Below are positions 32,201 through 42,319 of a stretch of DNA of 64,000 bases, in pieces. The position numbers and the translations under genes were made by a program. The DNA is from Closterium sp. Naga37s-1. Its lineage: Eukaryota > Streptophyta > Zygnematophyceae > Desmidiales > Closteriaceae. The first letter of the stretch is position 1. Each line of letters opens with the position of its first letter. Location of the stretch: the NCBI GenBank assembly GCA_947471745.1, contig CANJKZ010000724.1:3453501-3517500 (forward strand), written 5' to 3'. The notes below the pieces were generated by a model. That model was not told the origin of the DNA, did no database searches, and saw only the letters and a program-made list of their open reading frames with translations.

Positions 32201-34812
32201 GGCAGAGAGGGCGAGGGTCGCAGAGGAGCGCATGAGAGCGGAGCATGAACGGCAGAGGGCAGAGGCTGCAGATAGGGTGAGGGCGGAAGCAGCTGCAATG
32301 ATTCGTAGAGAGGAAGAGGAGCGGCGTGCAAAAGAGGAGGCAGAGAACGCGAAGGCCGTAGAGGAGCAAAGGAGAGCGGAACAAGAACGGCAGAGGGAAG
32401 AGGCTGAGGAGAGGGTCAGGACGGAGGCAGCAGCGATGGTGCGCAGAGAGGAAGAGGCGCTGCGTGCTAGAGAGGCGGCAGAGAGGGCGAGGGTCGCAGA
32501 GGAGCGCATGAGAGAGGCGCTGGAACGTCAGAGGGCAGAGGCTGCAGATAGGGTGAGGGCGGAAGCAGCTGCAATGATTCGTAGAGAGGAAGAGGAGCGG
32601 CGTGCAAAACAGGAGGCAGATAAGGCGAAGGCCGTAGAGGAGCGAAGGAGAGCGGAACAAGAACGGTAGAGGGAAGAGGCTGAGGAGAGGGTCAGGACGG
32701 AGGCAGCAGCGATGGTTCGCAGAGAGGAAGAGGCGCTGCGTGCTAGAGAGGCTGCAGAGAGGGCGAGGGTCGCAGAGGAGCGCATGAGAGAGGCACAGGA
32801 ACGTCAGAGGGCAGAGGCTGCAGATAGGGTGAGGGCGGAAGCAGCTGCAATGATTCGTAGAGAGGAAGAGGAGCGGCGTGCAAAAGAGGAGGCAGAGAAC
32901 GCGAAGGCCGTAGAGGAGCAAAGGAGAGCGGAACAAGAACGGCAGAGGGAAGAGGCTGAGGAGAGGGTCAGGACGGAGGCAGCAGCGATGGTGCGCAGAG
33001 AGGAAGAGGCGCTGCGTGCTAGAGAGGTGGCAGAGAGAGCGAGGGTCGCAGAGGAGCGCATGAGAGAGGTGCAGGAACGTCAGAGGGCAGAGGCTGCAGA
33101 TAGGGTGAGGGCGGAAGCAGCTGCAATGATTCGTAGAGAGGAAGAGGAGCGGCGTGCAAAAGAGGAGGCAGAGAACGCGAAGGCCATAGAGGAGCGAAGG
33201 AGAGCGGAACAAGAACGGTAGAGGGAAGAGGCTGAGGAGAGGGTCAGGACGGAGGCAGCAGCGATGGTTCGCAGAGAGGAAGAGGCGCTGCGTGCTAGAG
33301 AGGCGGCAGAGAGGGCGAGGGTCGCAGAGGAGCGCATGAGAGAGGCGCTGGAACGTCAGAGGGCAGAGGCTGCAGATAGGGTGAGGGCGGAAGCAGCTGC
33401 AATGACTCGTAGAGAGGAAGAGGAGCGGCGTGCAAAAGAGGAGGCAGAGAACGCGAAGGCCGTAGAGGAGCGAAGTAGAGCGGATCAAGAACGGCAGAGG
33501 GAAGAGGCTGAGGAGAGGGTCAAGACGGAGGCAGCAGCGATCGTTCGCAGAGAGGAAGAGGCGCTGCGTGCTAGAGAGGCGGCAGAGAGGGCGAGGGTCG
33601 CAGAGGAGCGCATGAGAGAGGCGCAGGAACGTCAGAGGGCAGAGGCTGCAGACAGGGTGAGGGCGGAAGCAGCTGCAATGATTCGTAGAGAGGAAGAGGG
33701 GCGGCGTGCAAAAGAGGAGGCAGAGAACGCGAAGGCCGTAGAGGAGCGAAGTAGAGCAGATCAAGAGCGGCAGAGGGAAGAGGCTGAGGAGAGTGTCAGG
33801 ACGGAGGCAGCAGCGATCGTTTGCAGAGAGGAAGAGGCGCTGCGTGCTAGAGAGGCGGCAGAGAGGGAGAGGGTCGCAGAGGAGCGCATGAGAGAGGCGC
33901 AGGAACGTCAGAGGGCAGAGGCTGCAGATAGGGTGAGGGCGGAAGCAGCTGCAATGATTCGTAGAGAGGAAGAGGAGCGGCGTGCAAAAGAGGAGGCAGA
34001 GAACGCGAAGGCCGTAAAGGAGCAAAGTAGAGCGGATCAAGAACGGCAGAGGGAAGAGGCTGAGGAGAGGGTCAGGACGGAGGCAGCAGCGATGGTTCGC
34101 AGAGAGGAAGAGGCGCTGCGTGCTAGAGAGGCGGCAGAGAGAGCGAGGGTCGCAGAGGAGCGCATGAGAGAGGTGCAGGAACGTCAGAGGGCAGAGGCTG
34201 CGGATAGGGTGAGGGCGGAAGCAGCTGCAATGATTCGTAGAGAGGAAGAGGAGCGGCGTGCAAAAGAGGAGGCAGAGAACGCGAAGGCCGTAGAGGAGCG
34301 AAGTAGAGCGGATCAAGAACGGCAGAGGGAAGAGGCTGAGGAGAGGGTCAGGATGGAGGCAGCAGCGATGGTTCGCAGAGAGGAAGAGGCGCTGCGTGCT
34401 AGAGAGGCGGCAGAGAGGGCGAGGGTCGCAGAGGAGCGCATGAGAGAGGCGCAGGAACGTCAGAGGGCAGAGGCTGCAGATAGGGTGCGGGCGGAAGCAG
34501 TTGCAATGATTTGTAGAGAGGAAGAGGACCGGCGTGCAAGAGAGGAGGCAGATAAGGCGATGGCCGTAGAGGAGCGAAGGAGGGCGGAAGAAGAACGGCA
34601 GCGTGCAAGGGCGGAGGAAGAGGCGCGGCGTGCTAAAGAGGCGGCAGAGAGAGCAAGAGAAGATGCAGAAAGGTCCATGGTCGCAGAGGAGCTCTTGAGA
34701 GCTGAGCATGATCGGCTGAGGGCTGCAGCTGGAGAGCGGATGAGGGACGAGGCAGACCTGTTATCTTGCAGAGAGGAGGAAGAGCGGCGTAGACATCCGG
34801 TAGAGAGGGTCA
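26293..34812 (+). CDS. Five-exon gene: Ulp1-like (C48) region plus giant charged-helix repeat array; interrupted by TAG codons
   Basis: Exons 26293-26414, 26508-26675, 26752-26916, 26991-27120 and 27216 onward. Exons 1-4 total 585 nt and join exon 5 in phase. The N-terminal region resembles SUMO/Ulp1 peptidases: ITNEDYDTL, KIAIFSSSFVRKRI, LTKDALVFPLWSK, IIFFDPKSG. The usual catalytic His-Trp is not seen (KVAISLLVLL there), and the place of the DCG motif may be PGSGLQVAHAW, without Cys, so it is probably inactive. Exon 5 continues with an acidic, low-complexity stretch, a basic KRVKRARAEG, then 45 helical repeats. In-frame stops are TAG at 27097, 28008, 29079, 29631, 31563, 32667 and 33219; no TAA or TGA occurs in about 2730 codons. 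The 3' end is replaced by element C at 34813. Ulp1 identity is moderate confidence; it may be a pseudogene or a read-through gene. Confidence 0.55.
26415..26507 (+). other. Intron 1 of the Ulp1-like gene
   Basis: 93 bp, GTAAGT to TGCAG. Removing it keeps the frame (FAIL then ALTKTLL). Confidence 0.75.
26676..26751 (+). other. Intron 2 of the Ulp1-like gene
   Basis: 76 bp, GTAAGT to TGCAG. The join gives VFPLWSK then LSSEPK in phase. Confidence 0.75.
26917..26990 (+). other. Intron 3 of the Ulp1-like gene
   Basis: 74 bp, GTAAGT to TACAG. The join gives AKEVLQ then WLQEQL in phase. Confidence 0.75.
27121..27215 (+). other. Intron 4 of the Ulp1-like gene
   Basis: 95 bp, GTGAGT to GGCAG, phase 0. 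It joins FLGG to MTKNIGWAQ of the long fifth exon. Confidence 0.65.
28434..34643 (+). repeat. Coding tandem array: 45 units of 138 bp (46 aa), paired as 276 bp
   Basis: 6210 bp equals 45 times 138 with no indel. Two half-unit types alternate: one starting MIRREEEERRAKEEAE, the other starting MVRREEEALRAREAAE, each ending in an R(A/T)EAAA box. Second-type units start every 276 bp from 28572 to 34368 (22 copies). Composition is almost wholly Glu, Arg and Ala, with Lys and Gln, and Glu and Arg four residues apart. This is typical of a charged single alpha-helix or coiled coil; 46 residues is not a heptad multiple. About 2070 residues would span roughly 300 nm as a continuous helix. Five units end in TAG where the others have CAG. 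The last unit is degenerate. Confidence 0.95.
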
Positions 34813-36694
34813 TGCTGAGCGCCGCATTGGCATGGTCATGGACGTCGCCCGTACGTCCATGATGCATGCGGCTGCCCCCCATTTTCTGTGGCCGTTTGCG
34901 GTTCGGTACGCGGCGCATCAGATCAACCTTCACCCCGGGGTCTCCATGCCGGAGACCTCCCCAGCTTTGCTGTGGACGGGGAAGGTAGGCGATGCGTCTG
35001 CGTTCCGTGTCTGGGGATCTCGGGGTTTGTCCGCGACTTGTCTGCGGACAAGATGTCCCCTCGTGCTGCTCCTTGCGTCTTCCTTGGCTTCCCCCCTGAC
35101 GCGCCAGGGTGGCAGTTCTACCACCCCACCTCTCGCCGTGTTCTGTCCTCCCAGGACGTCACGTTTGACGAGTCGGTCCCCTACTACCGCCTCTTCCCCT
35201 ACCGCACTCCGTCCCTCCCCCCGCCACCGCTCTTCCTTGTGCCAGGCCCCCCCCCCGGTAGACCCCCTCCCCCCTCAGGGTCCTGCCCCTTCAGGTGTGT
35301 CCCAGGTAGACGCCGTCGAGCCTGTCGAGGTTACTGGTGACTCTGGTGCTGCTGAGGGTGCTGAGCCTGGGGGTGCTGACTGTGGGGGTGCTAAGCGTGT
35401 GGGTGCTACGCCTGGGGGTGCTGAGCCTGAGGGTGCTACTCCTGGGGGTGCTGAGCCTGGGGGTGCTGAGCCTGGGGGTGCTGAGCCTGGGGGTGCTGAG
35501 CCTGGGGGTGCTACGCCTGGAGGTGCTGAGCCTGGGGGTGTGGAGCCTGAGGGAGCTGGGCCTGCTCGTGTGGCGTCTGGCGGTACTGAGCCTGGAGGTT
35601 CTCCGGGTGCTTCGTCTCGGCGGGAGCCACTCTCTCCACAGGAGCTGCGAGAGTGGTTTGCCCGGCGCTGGAGGCGTGCTGCTGGAGCTGGAGGTTCTTC
35701 GGCTGCTGAGGGTGCTGGTGCCGCGGGTCCCGGAGGTTCTCGTACTGGGAGTACTGGAGCTGCTGGGCCTGCGGGTACGACTGGAGCTGGAGCTGCTGAG
35801 GGTGTTGGCGCTGAGGCTACTGCTGTCGGTCCTGGAGGCGGTCCTGCTGGGGGTGCTACTGGTGCTGCTGGAGGTACTGGAGCTGGAGGTGCTGCTGGCG
35901 CTGGTGCTGCCGCTGGGGGTACTGGTGCTGTCCCTGCTGTGTCTGGAGTCGCCGCGCGGCCTCGGCCGTACTTCGTTCCGCTCCTTCAGCAGGTTCTTGG
36001 TCTCCCGCCTTCTACTGGTCCTCCTCCTCCCTTAGAGTGTCCACAGCCTGTCCCGTCACAGTTACAGTTACAGCCGGCCTCCCCACTGCCCGCTCCTTCT
36101 CCCTACACTGGTCCTACTGGAGGTCTGGCTGAGCGTCGTGAGCCTGCGTCTCGCCCTGCGTCGCCTGTCCGTCTTGCTCGCACTAGTGGTCGTGGTTCGC
36201 GTCAGCGTCCTCCTCCTGTCCCTGGCACGCACCGGATGTCTCTGCGTCCGTCCACTGCTCCTCTGCGTGCCCCTTTGCCTTCTCCTCCTGAGTCCTCTCT
36301 TCCTGCTCTTCCCGACCCGGAGTCGGACTCTCTTCGTGCTGCCAGTCCTACTGTCACGCGTCTCCTTGCTACTGTCGTCACTGACCCTTCCTTTGAGTCC
36401 TCTGCTGGGTCTGCCCTAGTTGCTGAGCTCGTCGACTTTGCTGCTCGCTGTCGTCTAGACTACGCTGCTAGTCTTGTCGTTGAGTCTGAGTCTGTCTGTC
36501 CTCCGTCCGTCGGGGGTGAGTGTGCCCTTGGCACGGACGTCCTTGAGTACAGGCAGGAGGAGTTCCAGTGTTTGGCTACTGCTTCACCTCATCTCGTGTC
36601 CGTACTGCTTACCCCTGAGGGAGACCCGGATGCACTTGACATCCCGACTCCGCGCTCTTACGCGGAGGCGATAGAGGGTCCCTACTCCTCTTAG
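34813..36694 (+). pseudogene. Family C integrase tail and linker
   Basis: The integrase C-terminus (DVARTSMMHAAAPHFLWPFA, near 34840) matches the copy on the minus strand near 3940. A long linker follows: Gly/Ala/Glu/Pro repeats, REWFARRWRRAAGAGG, oligo-Gly/Ala, then a Pro/Ser-rich stretch. It ends at TAG 36692-36694 within PYSS-stop-WQAAMDTEM. RT continues in the same frame, and from memory other copies of this family have Gln at that place. Confidence 0.8.
35350..35560 (+). repeat. 15-bp coding minisatellite (GAEPG units)
   Basis: About 14 near-perfect copies of GAGCCTGGGGGTGCT, encoding GAEPG repeats in the family C linker. A diverged counterpart lies on the minus strand at 3270-3360. Confidence 0.9.
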
Positions 36695-38219
36695 TGGCAG
36701 GCAGCTATGGACACAGAGATGGCTTCCTGGAAGTCCACAGGCATCTACGTTGACGAGGTTCCCCCGCCTGGGGCGAACATCGTCAGTGGCATGTGGATTT
36801 TCAAGGTGAAGCGACCGCCGGGTTCTCCGCCTGTCTTCAAGGCGCGTTACGTGGCTCGTGGCTTCAGTCAGCGGCAGGGAGTTGACTACTTTCAGACCTT
36901 CTCTCCCACCCCGAAGATGACCACTCTTCGGGTACTGCTGCACATAGCTGCTCACCGCGACTACGAGCTGCACTCTCTTGACTTCAGCACTGCTTTCTTG
37001 CAGGGCAGCCTGCACGAGGAGATCTGGCTGCGTCGCCCACCTGGCTTCACTGGGTCTTTTCCTCCTGGCACCCAGTGGAGCCTCCGGCAGCCAGTCTACG
37101 GTCTCCGCCAGGCACCGCGTGAGTGGCACGACACACTGAGGACTACACTTGCGGCTCTTGGGTTTGCTCCCTCTACTGCCGACCCGTCGCTGTTTCTGCG
37201 CACCAACACTTCTTTGCCGCCGTTCTACATCCTCGTGTACGTCGACGACTTGGTCTTTGCCACAGCTGACACTGCTGGACTCGCCCACGTGAAGTCCGAG
37301 CTGCAGAAGGGACACACGTGCACAGACCTGGGTGAACTGCGCAGCTACCTTGGCTTGCAGATCACCCGGGACAGAGCACGCCGCACCATTACCCTGACTC
37401 AGTCACACATGGTGCAGCAGGTCCTTCAGCGCTTCGGCTTCACGTACTCCTCGCCTCAGGCCACTCCTCTGCCTACTCGCCACTCGCTCTCAGCTCTGCC
37501 TTCGGATGAGTCCGTAGAGTCGAGTGGCCCGTACCCAGAGCTTGTTGGCTGCCTCATGTACCTGATGTCCTGCACACGACCTGACCTCGCATACCCCCTT
37601 AGCATTCTCGCACACTATGTTGCTCCTGGGAGACACAGACCGGAGCACATGGCTGCAGCGAAGAGGGTGTTGCGTTACTTGTGCAGTACGTCGGGCATGG
37701 GGCTTGTGCTTGGAGGGCAGAGTCCAGTGGTCCTCACTGGGCACGCGGACGCTTCTTGGGCTGACGACCAGGCTACGCAGCGGTCGTCACAGGGTTACAC
37801 CTTCAGCCTTGGTTCCGGCTCTGTTTCGTGGCGGGCTACCCGCTCGTCTTCTGTTCTCGGCTCCAGTTGTGAGGCTGAGATCTACGCCGGGGCCATGGCT
37901 GCACAGGAGCTTCGCTGGCTCACCTACCTGCTGACTGACCTCGGAGAGCCGCCTCGTTCTCCTCCAGTGCTGTACGTAGACAACAAGGCCATGCTGGCCT
38001 TGTGTCGAGAGCAGAGACTGGAGCACAGAACGAAGCACATTGCTCTCCGCTACTTCCTTGGTCGTGAGCTACAGCAGTGTGGTCAGCTGCGGTTGCGTAC
38101 GTGGCCTCTCAGGCCAACACTGCTGATATCTTCACCAAGGCACTTGCGCCTTGTGATCATCAGCGCTTCTGTACTCAGCTGGGTCTTGTGCCTACCTTGC
38201 CTCACTTGCTCACCCCTTG
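36695..38219 (+). pseudogene. Family C reverse transcriptase and RNase H
   Basis: Nearly complete. RT has KARYVARGFSQRQGVDYFQT, LDFSTAFLQGSLHEE, QPVYGLRQAPREWH and catalytic YVDDLVFA from 37238. RNase H has LTGHADASWADD, SSSCEAEIYAGAMA and LYVDNKAMLAL. A single-base loss near 38098 shifts the frame after QLRLR; in the other frame the true tail reads YVASQANTADIFTKAL and ends at TGA 38217-38219. With the TAG at 36692 this makes two lesions. Confidence 0.9.
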
Positions 38220-38429
38220 ACCTTGTTTGTACTGTTGCATATATATATATACACCTGCTCTTGCTTGTCTAGCCTTATATATATATGTAATCCTGCATGT
38301 GAACTGGCCTTGTGGCCTTGAACTTGTGCTCGGAATGTGTGGTGACTTTGTGATCCACCCTGAGCTTGCTTTGCTTTGCTTGACAGGTCTTGTGACCCCT
38401 TGTTCTCCCCCACTTTGCCTATGGGGGTG
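38220..38429 (+). other. Family C 3' untranslated region and polypurine tract
   Basis: Contains two short TA runs and ends in the tract ATGGGGGTG (38421-38429) right before the LTR. The last part is repeated in reverse complement at 63963-64000. Confidence 0.7.
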
Positions 38430-38543
38430 TGTCAGATTTATATGACATAGCTACTGTAGCACATATGGGGTACAGTTTTCTAGGGTTTACATTTGTACCC
38501 AACTTTCCCTTAGTCAATTCATTCTCGTTCAGTTTCTCAGACA
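38430..38543 (+). repeat. Family C 3' LTR, short (114 bp)
   Basis: TGTCAGATTTATATG to TTTCTCAGACA. The length is supported by the second copy at 63826-63962 (137 bp), which begins and ends at corresponding motifs in the other orientation. It is much shorter than the other copia LTRs here. Confidence 0.72.
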
Positions 38544-38817
38544 ATAGGGAAAAAAAAAAACATATAAGCATTGAGAATTTTTTTCCAAGAATCCACCTAT
38601 TCTCATAGCAAGCCTTCCGCCTAACTGCCTACGCCAACATCTCCTAGCCTAGAAGTCTAGCAGCAAAATTTGCCTTCGAAGAGGCTTACATCCGTGCTGC
38701 TTGACACCCCTCTCCCCCTCCTCGTGCTACTTTGCCTCCAGTTGGAGCTGGATAGATCCAGCTGGCTCCTTGGGCAGATCCTGTACAAACAGAAAACAAA
38801 AATGCAAGCAAGCCAAC
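38544..38817. other. Short unassigned stretch
   Basis: Contains an A10 run near 38551 and no recognisable coding or RNA feature. It is unique in the window and may be the only non-mobile DNA between 34.8 and 64 kb. Confidence 0.5.
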
Positions 38818-39714
38818 TGCGGAGAAGACCCGTACAACGGGAGCTAGTCTACGGGGCAGACACGGGATAGGAGAGATCGTAGCGTTTGTTTCTTGGTCGT
38901 TCACTTGTGCTTACTCTGCTTGCGCATTCACGGGGAGATTTGGCAAGAGTTTCAGAAGCAAAATTTCACAACAATAGTCAATAATGCAAAGCAACATTGA
39001 CTACATCAGATGCTAGCATGCAAGCTGATCGATTGCTAGCGCAGCACGGTCAACCGCGTTCCAGCACAACAAGGTCGACCGCGCTCCAGTAGTGCAATGT
39101 TGGGGCCTGCCAACGCTACAAGTCAACGGCGTGCCAATGCTGCAGCAAGGCAGCTGCACAGCGTTGCACCCGCAGAACAGCAGCGCATCTGCTTCGCAAA
39201 TGCTTGCAGCTAGTTGGCGCCTTGTGCCCCGTCATGTTCACAACGCAGGCGCCACGCCGACCACGTATCCACGTCTGCACCCGATCCTCCACTTCGACCT
39301 CGGGATACCAGAACAAGGTCGGCTTTGCCAGAACTGCCTGGGCGACGATCACGCACCTCCGCAAGTCCCTATCGCCCGGGCAACCCCATTCACCGGCAGG
39401 TTCTCCTCGTGCTCATCGACCAACCAATTTTGTCGACCAAGCTCCGGTCGCCGATGCACCAACCCGGCGTCCACAAACTCGGCGCCTCCCAGGCCGGCCT
39501 CACCAAGTCAACAACGGCCCCTCTCAAAGTCAGCGCCCCTCCCCTCGTCGATCGCTAGGTCAGGTCGGCTGCCGGCTCCCCGTAGTCGGCGGTGTAGCAG
39601 TAGCCTCGTACAGGTCGACCAAACCGTCAACCTGTGTGTTGAAATCGGCGTGGCCCACTACTGCTGATCGGCTGCGCTCCCAAGCGAGGATGGGTCCAAC
39701 AAACCCCGTTGACA
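38818..39714 (-). repeat. 3' LTR of a second element A copy
   Basis: 897 bp. In the sense direction TGTCAACGGGG to TCTCCGCA, homologous to 2182-3104 but clearly diverged. The open frames across it have no protein similarity I can recognise. Confidence 0.75.
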
Positions 39715-40011
39715 CTCCCCTGCCGCGTTCACGCTTGGGCCTCCAGCTCATACAGCAGCATTACTCGGAGAATAGCATGTCAGCGTGCACACAACGCACA
39801 GCACGCTGGTCGCTGCACCAAACATGCAAAAGGGCATGGCACCTACTGCTGAACGTCGTCGCCACCGTCGCCGACGTCTGCCGCCTGAGCAATTGCGACA
39901 GAGCACAGGCTGAAGGCCGTAAAACGCAGCGCCTTCGTCAGAAAGTCTGCCGGCTTCTCGTTGGTCAGGATGTAGTTCAGCGAAAACTTCCCGCGCCTCA
40001 CCATGCGCTGC
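39715..40011 (-). pseudogene. Element A RNase H C-terminal tail
   Basis: Begins with the polypurine tract (39715-39721, complement). Coding 40011-39843 on the minus strand gives MVRRGKFSLNYILTNEKPA, then DFLTKALRF and GDDVQQ with TAG, the counterpart of the tail ending at 2053. It is cut at 40011 by the start of a family B LTR. Confidence 0.8.
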
Positions 40012-40962
40012 TGTTGGGTGCAAATTCACATTGCACGACATCCTGCCGTCTGTTTGTATGGGTATGCGTGTTCGAATTCATTTGCGTATGAATAGAATGT
40101 TCATGTGTTTGTTTGCTTTCGCAATTTTCGCTTGATGCATTTGCAGCTACTCGCGCAATGTGCGCTTCGACACAACATTGTACGCGTTATGAACAGTGCA
40201 AGTAGAAAGGACGAGCTCTCAAAGGAACCCAAGATGGAAGCTTTGCGGTTCGGCTTACTTGATTGCGCAGATTCGGTTCTATCCAACTCGAAATTGTACT
40301 GTTGTGTTTGGTTGACTATAGAGTAGCAGGGCAGGCACTATAGAGGTACAAATTAGGTGAAGGTTGGATGTTGTTTGTCTGTATCTGCATGCTGCAAGGC
40401 CAGGGGAAACCAGCGGAACCAGCATTTGGCTGGTTGGGCAAAGACAAAACAGGTTCTGTTTTTAGGACCTGAACCTGGTTGATGTTTTCCCAGGTTGGAT
40501 TCCTTCTCTGTTTTTACCTGGATATAGTCAATTTGATTCAAGCGAATTCCTCCCTTCCTGGAATTTCGTTTCTACGCGGTGCGACGGCGGAATGCTACCC
40601 GAGTCAACGCTAGTACGCTAGCACTCCAACGCTAGGCAAACGCTGTCTGAGCCATAACTCCGTAATGGCAGAACTTTTCGCGAGGCAACTTGGTTCATTT
40701 TAAAGCTCTTGGAGCGAGCTTCGATATAGGAAATTCTCAGCTTAATCCGGTCGCCGGTCTGCATGATACGCTGCGCGACGTTCAAGATACTCTTGTTATT
40801 TTGGCTAAGTCATTCTTGACTCCTCTCTCTACAAACTCGGACCCGAGGATAGGGGCTGGTCTTGTACCAGGCACCCAAGAACCCTTGGAGGTGACCCCGA
40901 GGAGAGGTTTTAGGTTTGATTAAATCTTAATAGCTTGAGTTTATTAGGCCCTTACACCAACA
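40012..40962 (+). repeat. Family B LTR of B0 (shortened)
   Basis: 951 bp, TGTTGGGTGCAAATTC to CTTACACCAACA. It lacks ~130 bp of the ACCTGG-rich segment present in full 1093-bp LTRs. Confidence 0.9.
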
Positions 40963-42319
40963 AGGAGGACTTCTGTCGCCGCCAACTAAGGGGTGGAGAT
41001 GACGGCAGCAGCGGCTATGGGATGCAAGGGAGCCGACGTGGCAGAGGACCTGGCTTCGGTGGTGCTGGACGCGGTGCAAAGAAGGACGACGACTCCAACC
41101 ACCAACAAGGAGGTGCCGGTTGGGGTTGCGGTGCGAAATCTGGACGTGGGGGCAAGTCGGGTGCTGGTGGCAAAATGAAAGGGAGATGCTGGTATTGTGA
41201 GAAAGAGGGGCACCCCTGGTTTTTGTGCTATAAAAAACCTGATGGATGGACCCCCTAGAATCGTCACCAGGATGGCGGCGCGCGGAGGAATCAGAAAAAC
41301 GGCGCAAATATGGTCGCCGATTCCTCCCACAACAACCCGAAGAGCAACGGCGGTGCGGAGAAGAAGAAGGAGCGCACCGCGGGCCAGTTCTTGGACACGG
41401 GCGCTGCTTGGACGATGACGCCGCGCAAGGACCTGCTGGACCACGTACGCGCTGCACCGATCAATGAGGTGTTCTCTGCCTCTGGACACGTGCTGAAGGT
41501 GGCTGGTGCGGGACGAGCTGCGTTTCAGGGAGCGGATGACAAACCAGTGGTGCTGCACGACGTTCTCCTCGTTCCTGATCTCAAGGCCAACCTCATCTCC
41601 CTCCGTAAGCTTGGCAAGGCTGGGGTGAGCACTACCACGGATGGGGCACGCAGTTACAAGGGGCAGCTGGGCAATCCGGTGCTTTGGGATTTGCACGAGA
41701 GCACGGACGTGTACAGATCCATGTGGCGGCTGTCGGCGTTGGCGTGGCATGATGGGGGGCAGGCTGGAGAGGGGTCTGCATCCCAGGGGGAGTGCAACGG
41801 CGTTGGAGGGGTTGGTGTGAAAGTGTCGGCCAGATCTGGGGAGACGGATTGGGCAACGGCACACCGACGCTTGGGACATGTGGCAATGCCCTTGTTGAAG
41901 CTGTTGGAGAAAGATGGAGCCGTTAAGGGTCTGAAGCTGAACGGACAGCCACCTGATGAGAATTGTAAAATCTGTTTGCTCTCAAAGTTTACCTGTTTCC
42001 CCTTCCATAGTGTTGCGGGCAGGAGCAAGAAGCCTTTAGAGTTGGTCCACATGGACTTGGTGGGGCCGCTGCCGGTTCAGGGGCACAAGGGGGAACGGTA
42101 TTTCCTAACCATTGTGGATGATTGGAGCAGACTCATGTGGGCGTCCCAACTGAAGCAAAAGGACCACGCCGCCTTCACGATACGGGAAGATTGGCTGCCA
42201 TTCATGGAGAAGCAAGCGGAGTGTGTGGTGAAGCGGATTAGGACAGATCAGGGTGGTGAGTTCCTTGGAGCTGAGATGACGGCCTGGCTCAAGAAGCAGG
42301 GCATCCAGAAGGAGCTGAC
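40963..42319 (+). pseudogene. B0 Gag C-terminus, protease, partial integrase
   Basis: Starts at the Gag EDFCRRQLRGG segment. It has a CCHC knuckle (CWYCEKEGHPWFLC) near 41190, TAG at 41256-41258 where the other copies have CAG, protease LDTGAAWTMTP near 41395, the integrase HHCC region, and core TDQGGEF near 42245. It stops at KELT, where B1 begins. Confidence 0.85.

Larger units (their letters stand above)
34813..38543 (+). mobile_element. Family C copia element, 3' half with LTR
   Basis: From inside integrase (just at the NGIAER motif) through linker, RT, RNase H, 3' untranslated region, polypurine tract and a 114-bp LTR. The 5' part (Gag, protease, most of integrase) is missing and is replaced by the charged-helix gene. 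It complements the minus-strand piece at 3105-5868, and the two overlap in the integrase tail. Confidence 0.88.
40012..42319 (+). mobile_element. Family B copy B0: LTR plus internally deleted gag-int
   Basis: LTR 40012-40962 is followed directly by mid-Gag sequence. The primer-binding site and the first ~230 Gag codons are deleted. The copy ends inside integrase at 42319, where the LTR of B1 begins. Confidence 0.88.

Noticed and set aside
28434..34643. CRISPR-like array
   Set aside because: Units are contiguous coding repeats without unique spacers, in a eukaryotic intron-containing context.
28254..34709. 2151-codon open frame on the minus strand opposite the charged-helix array
   Set aside because: The array period is a multiple of three and has no indels, so one unit without antisense stops gives thousands of open codons. 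The product is a Leu/Cys/Ser repeat with no start context, and the plus strand has the introns and the biased Glu/Arg/Ala codons.
34500..35000. Fusion protein of the charged-helix array with the copia integrase tail
   Set aside because: The array changes to element C at 34813, leaves the integrase frame and ends at 34862; the join looks like a transposon breakpoint rather than a designed fusion.
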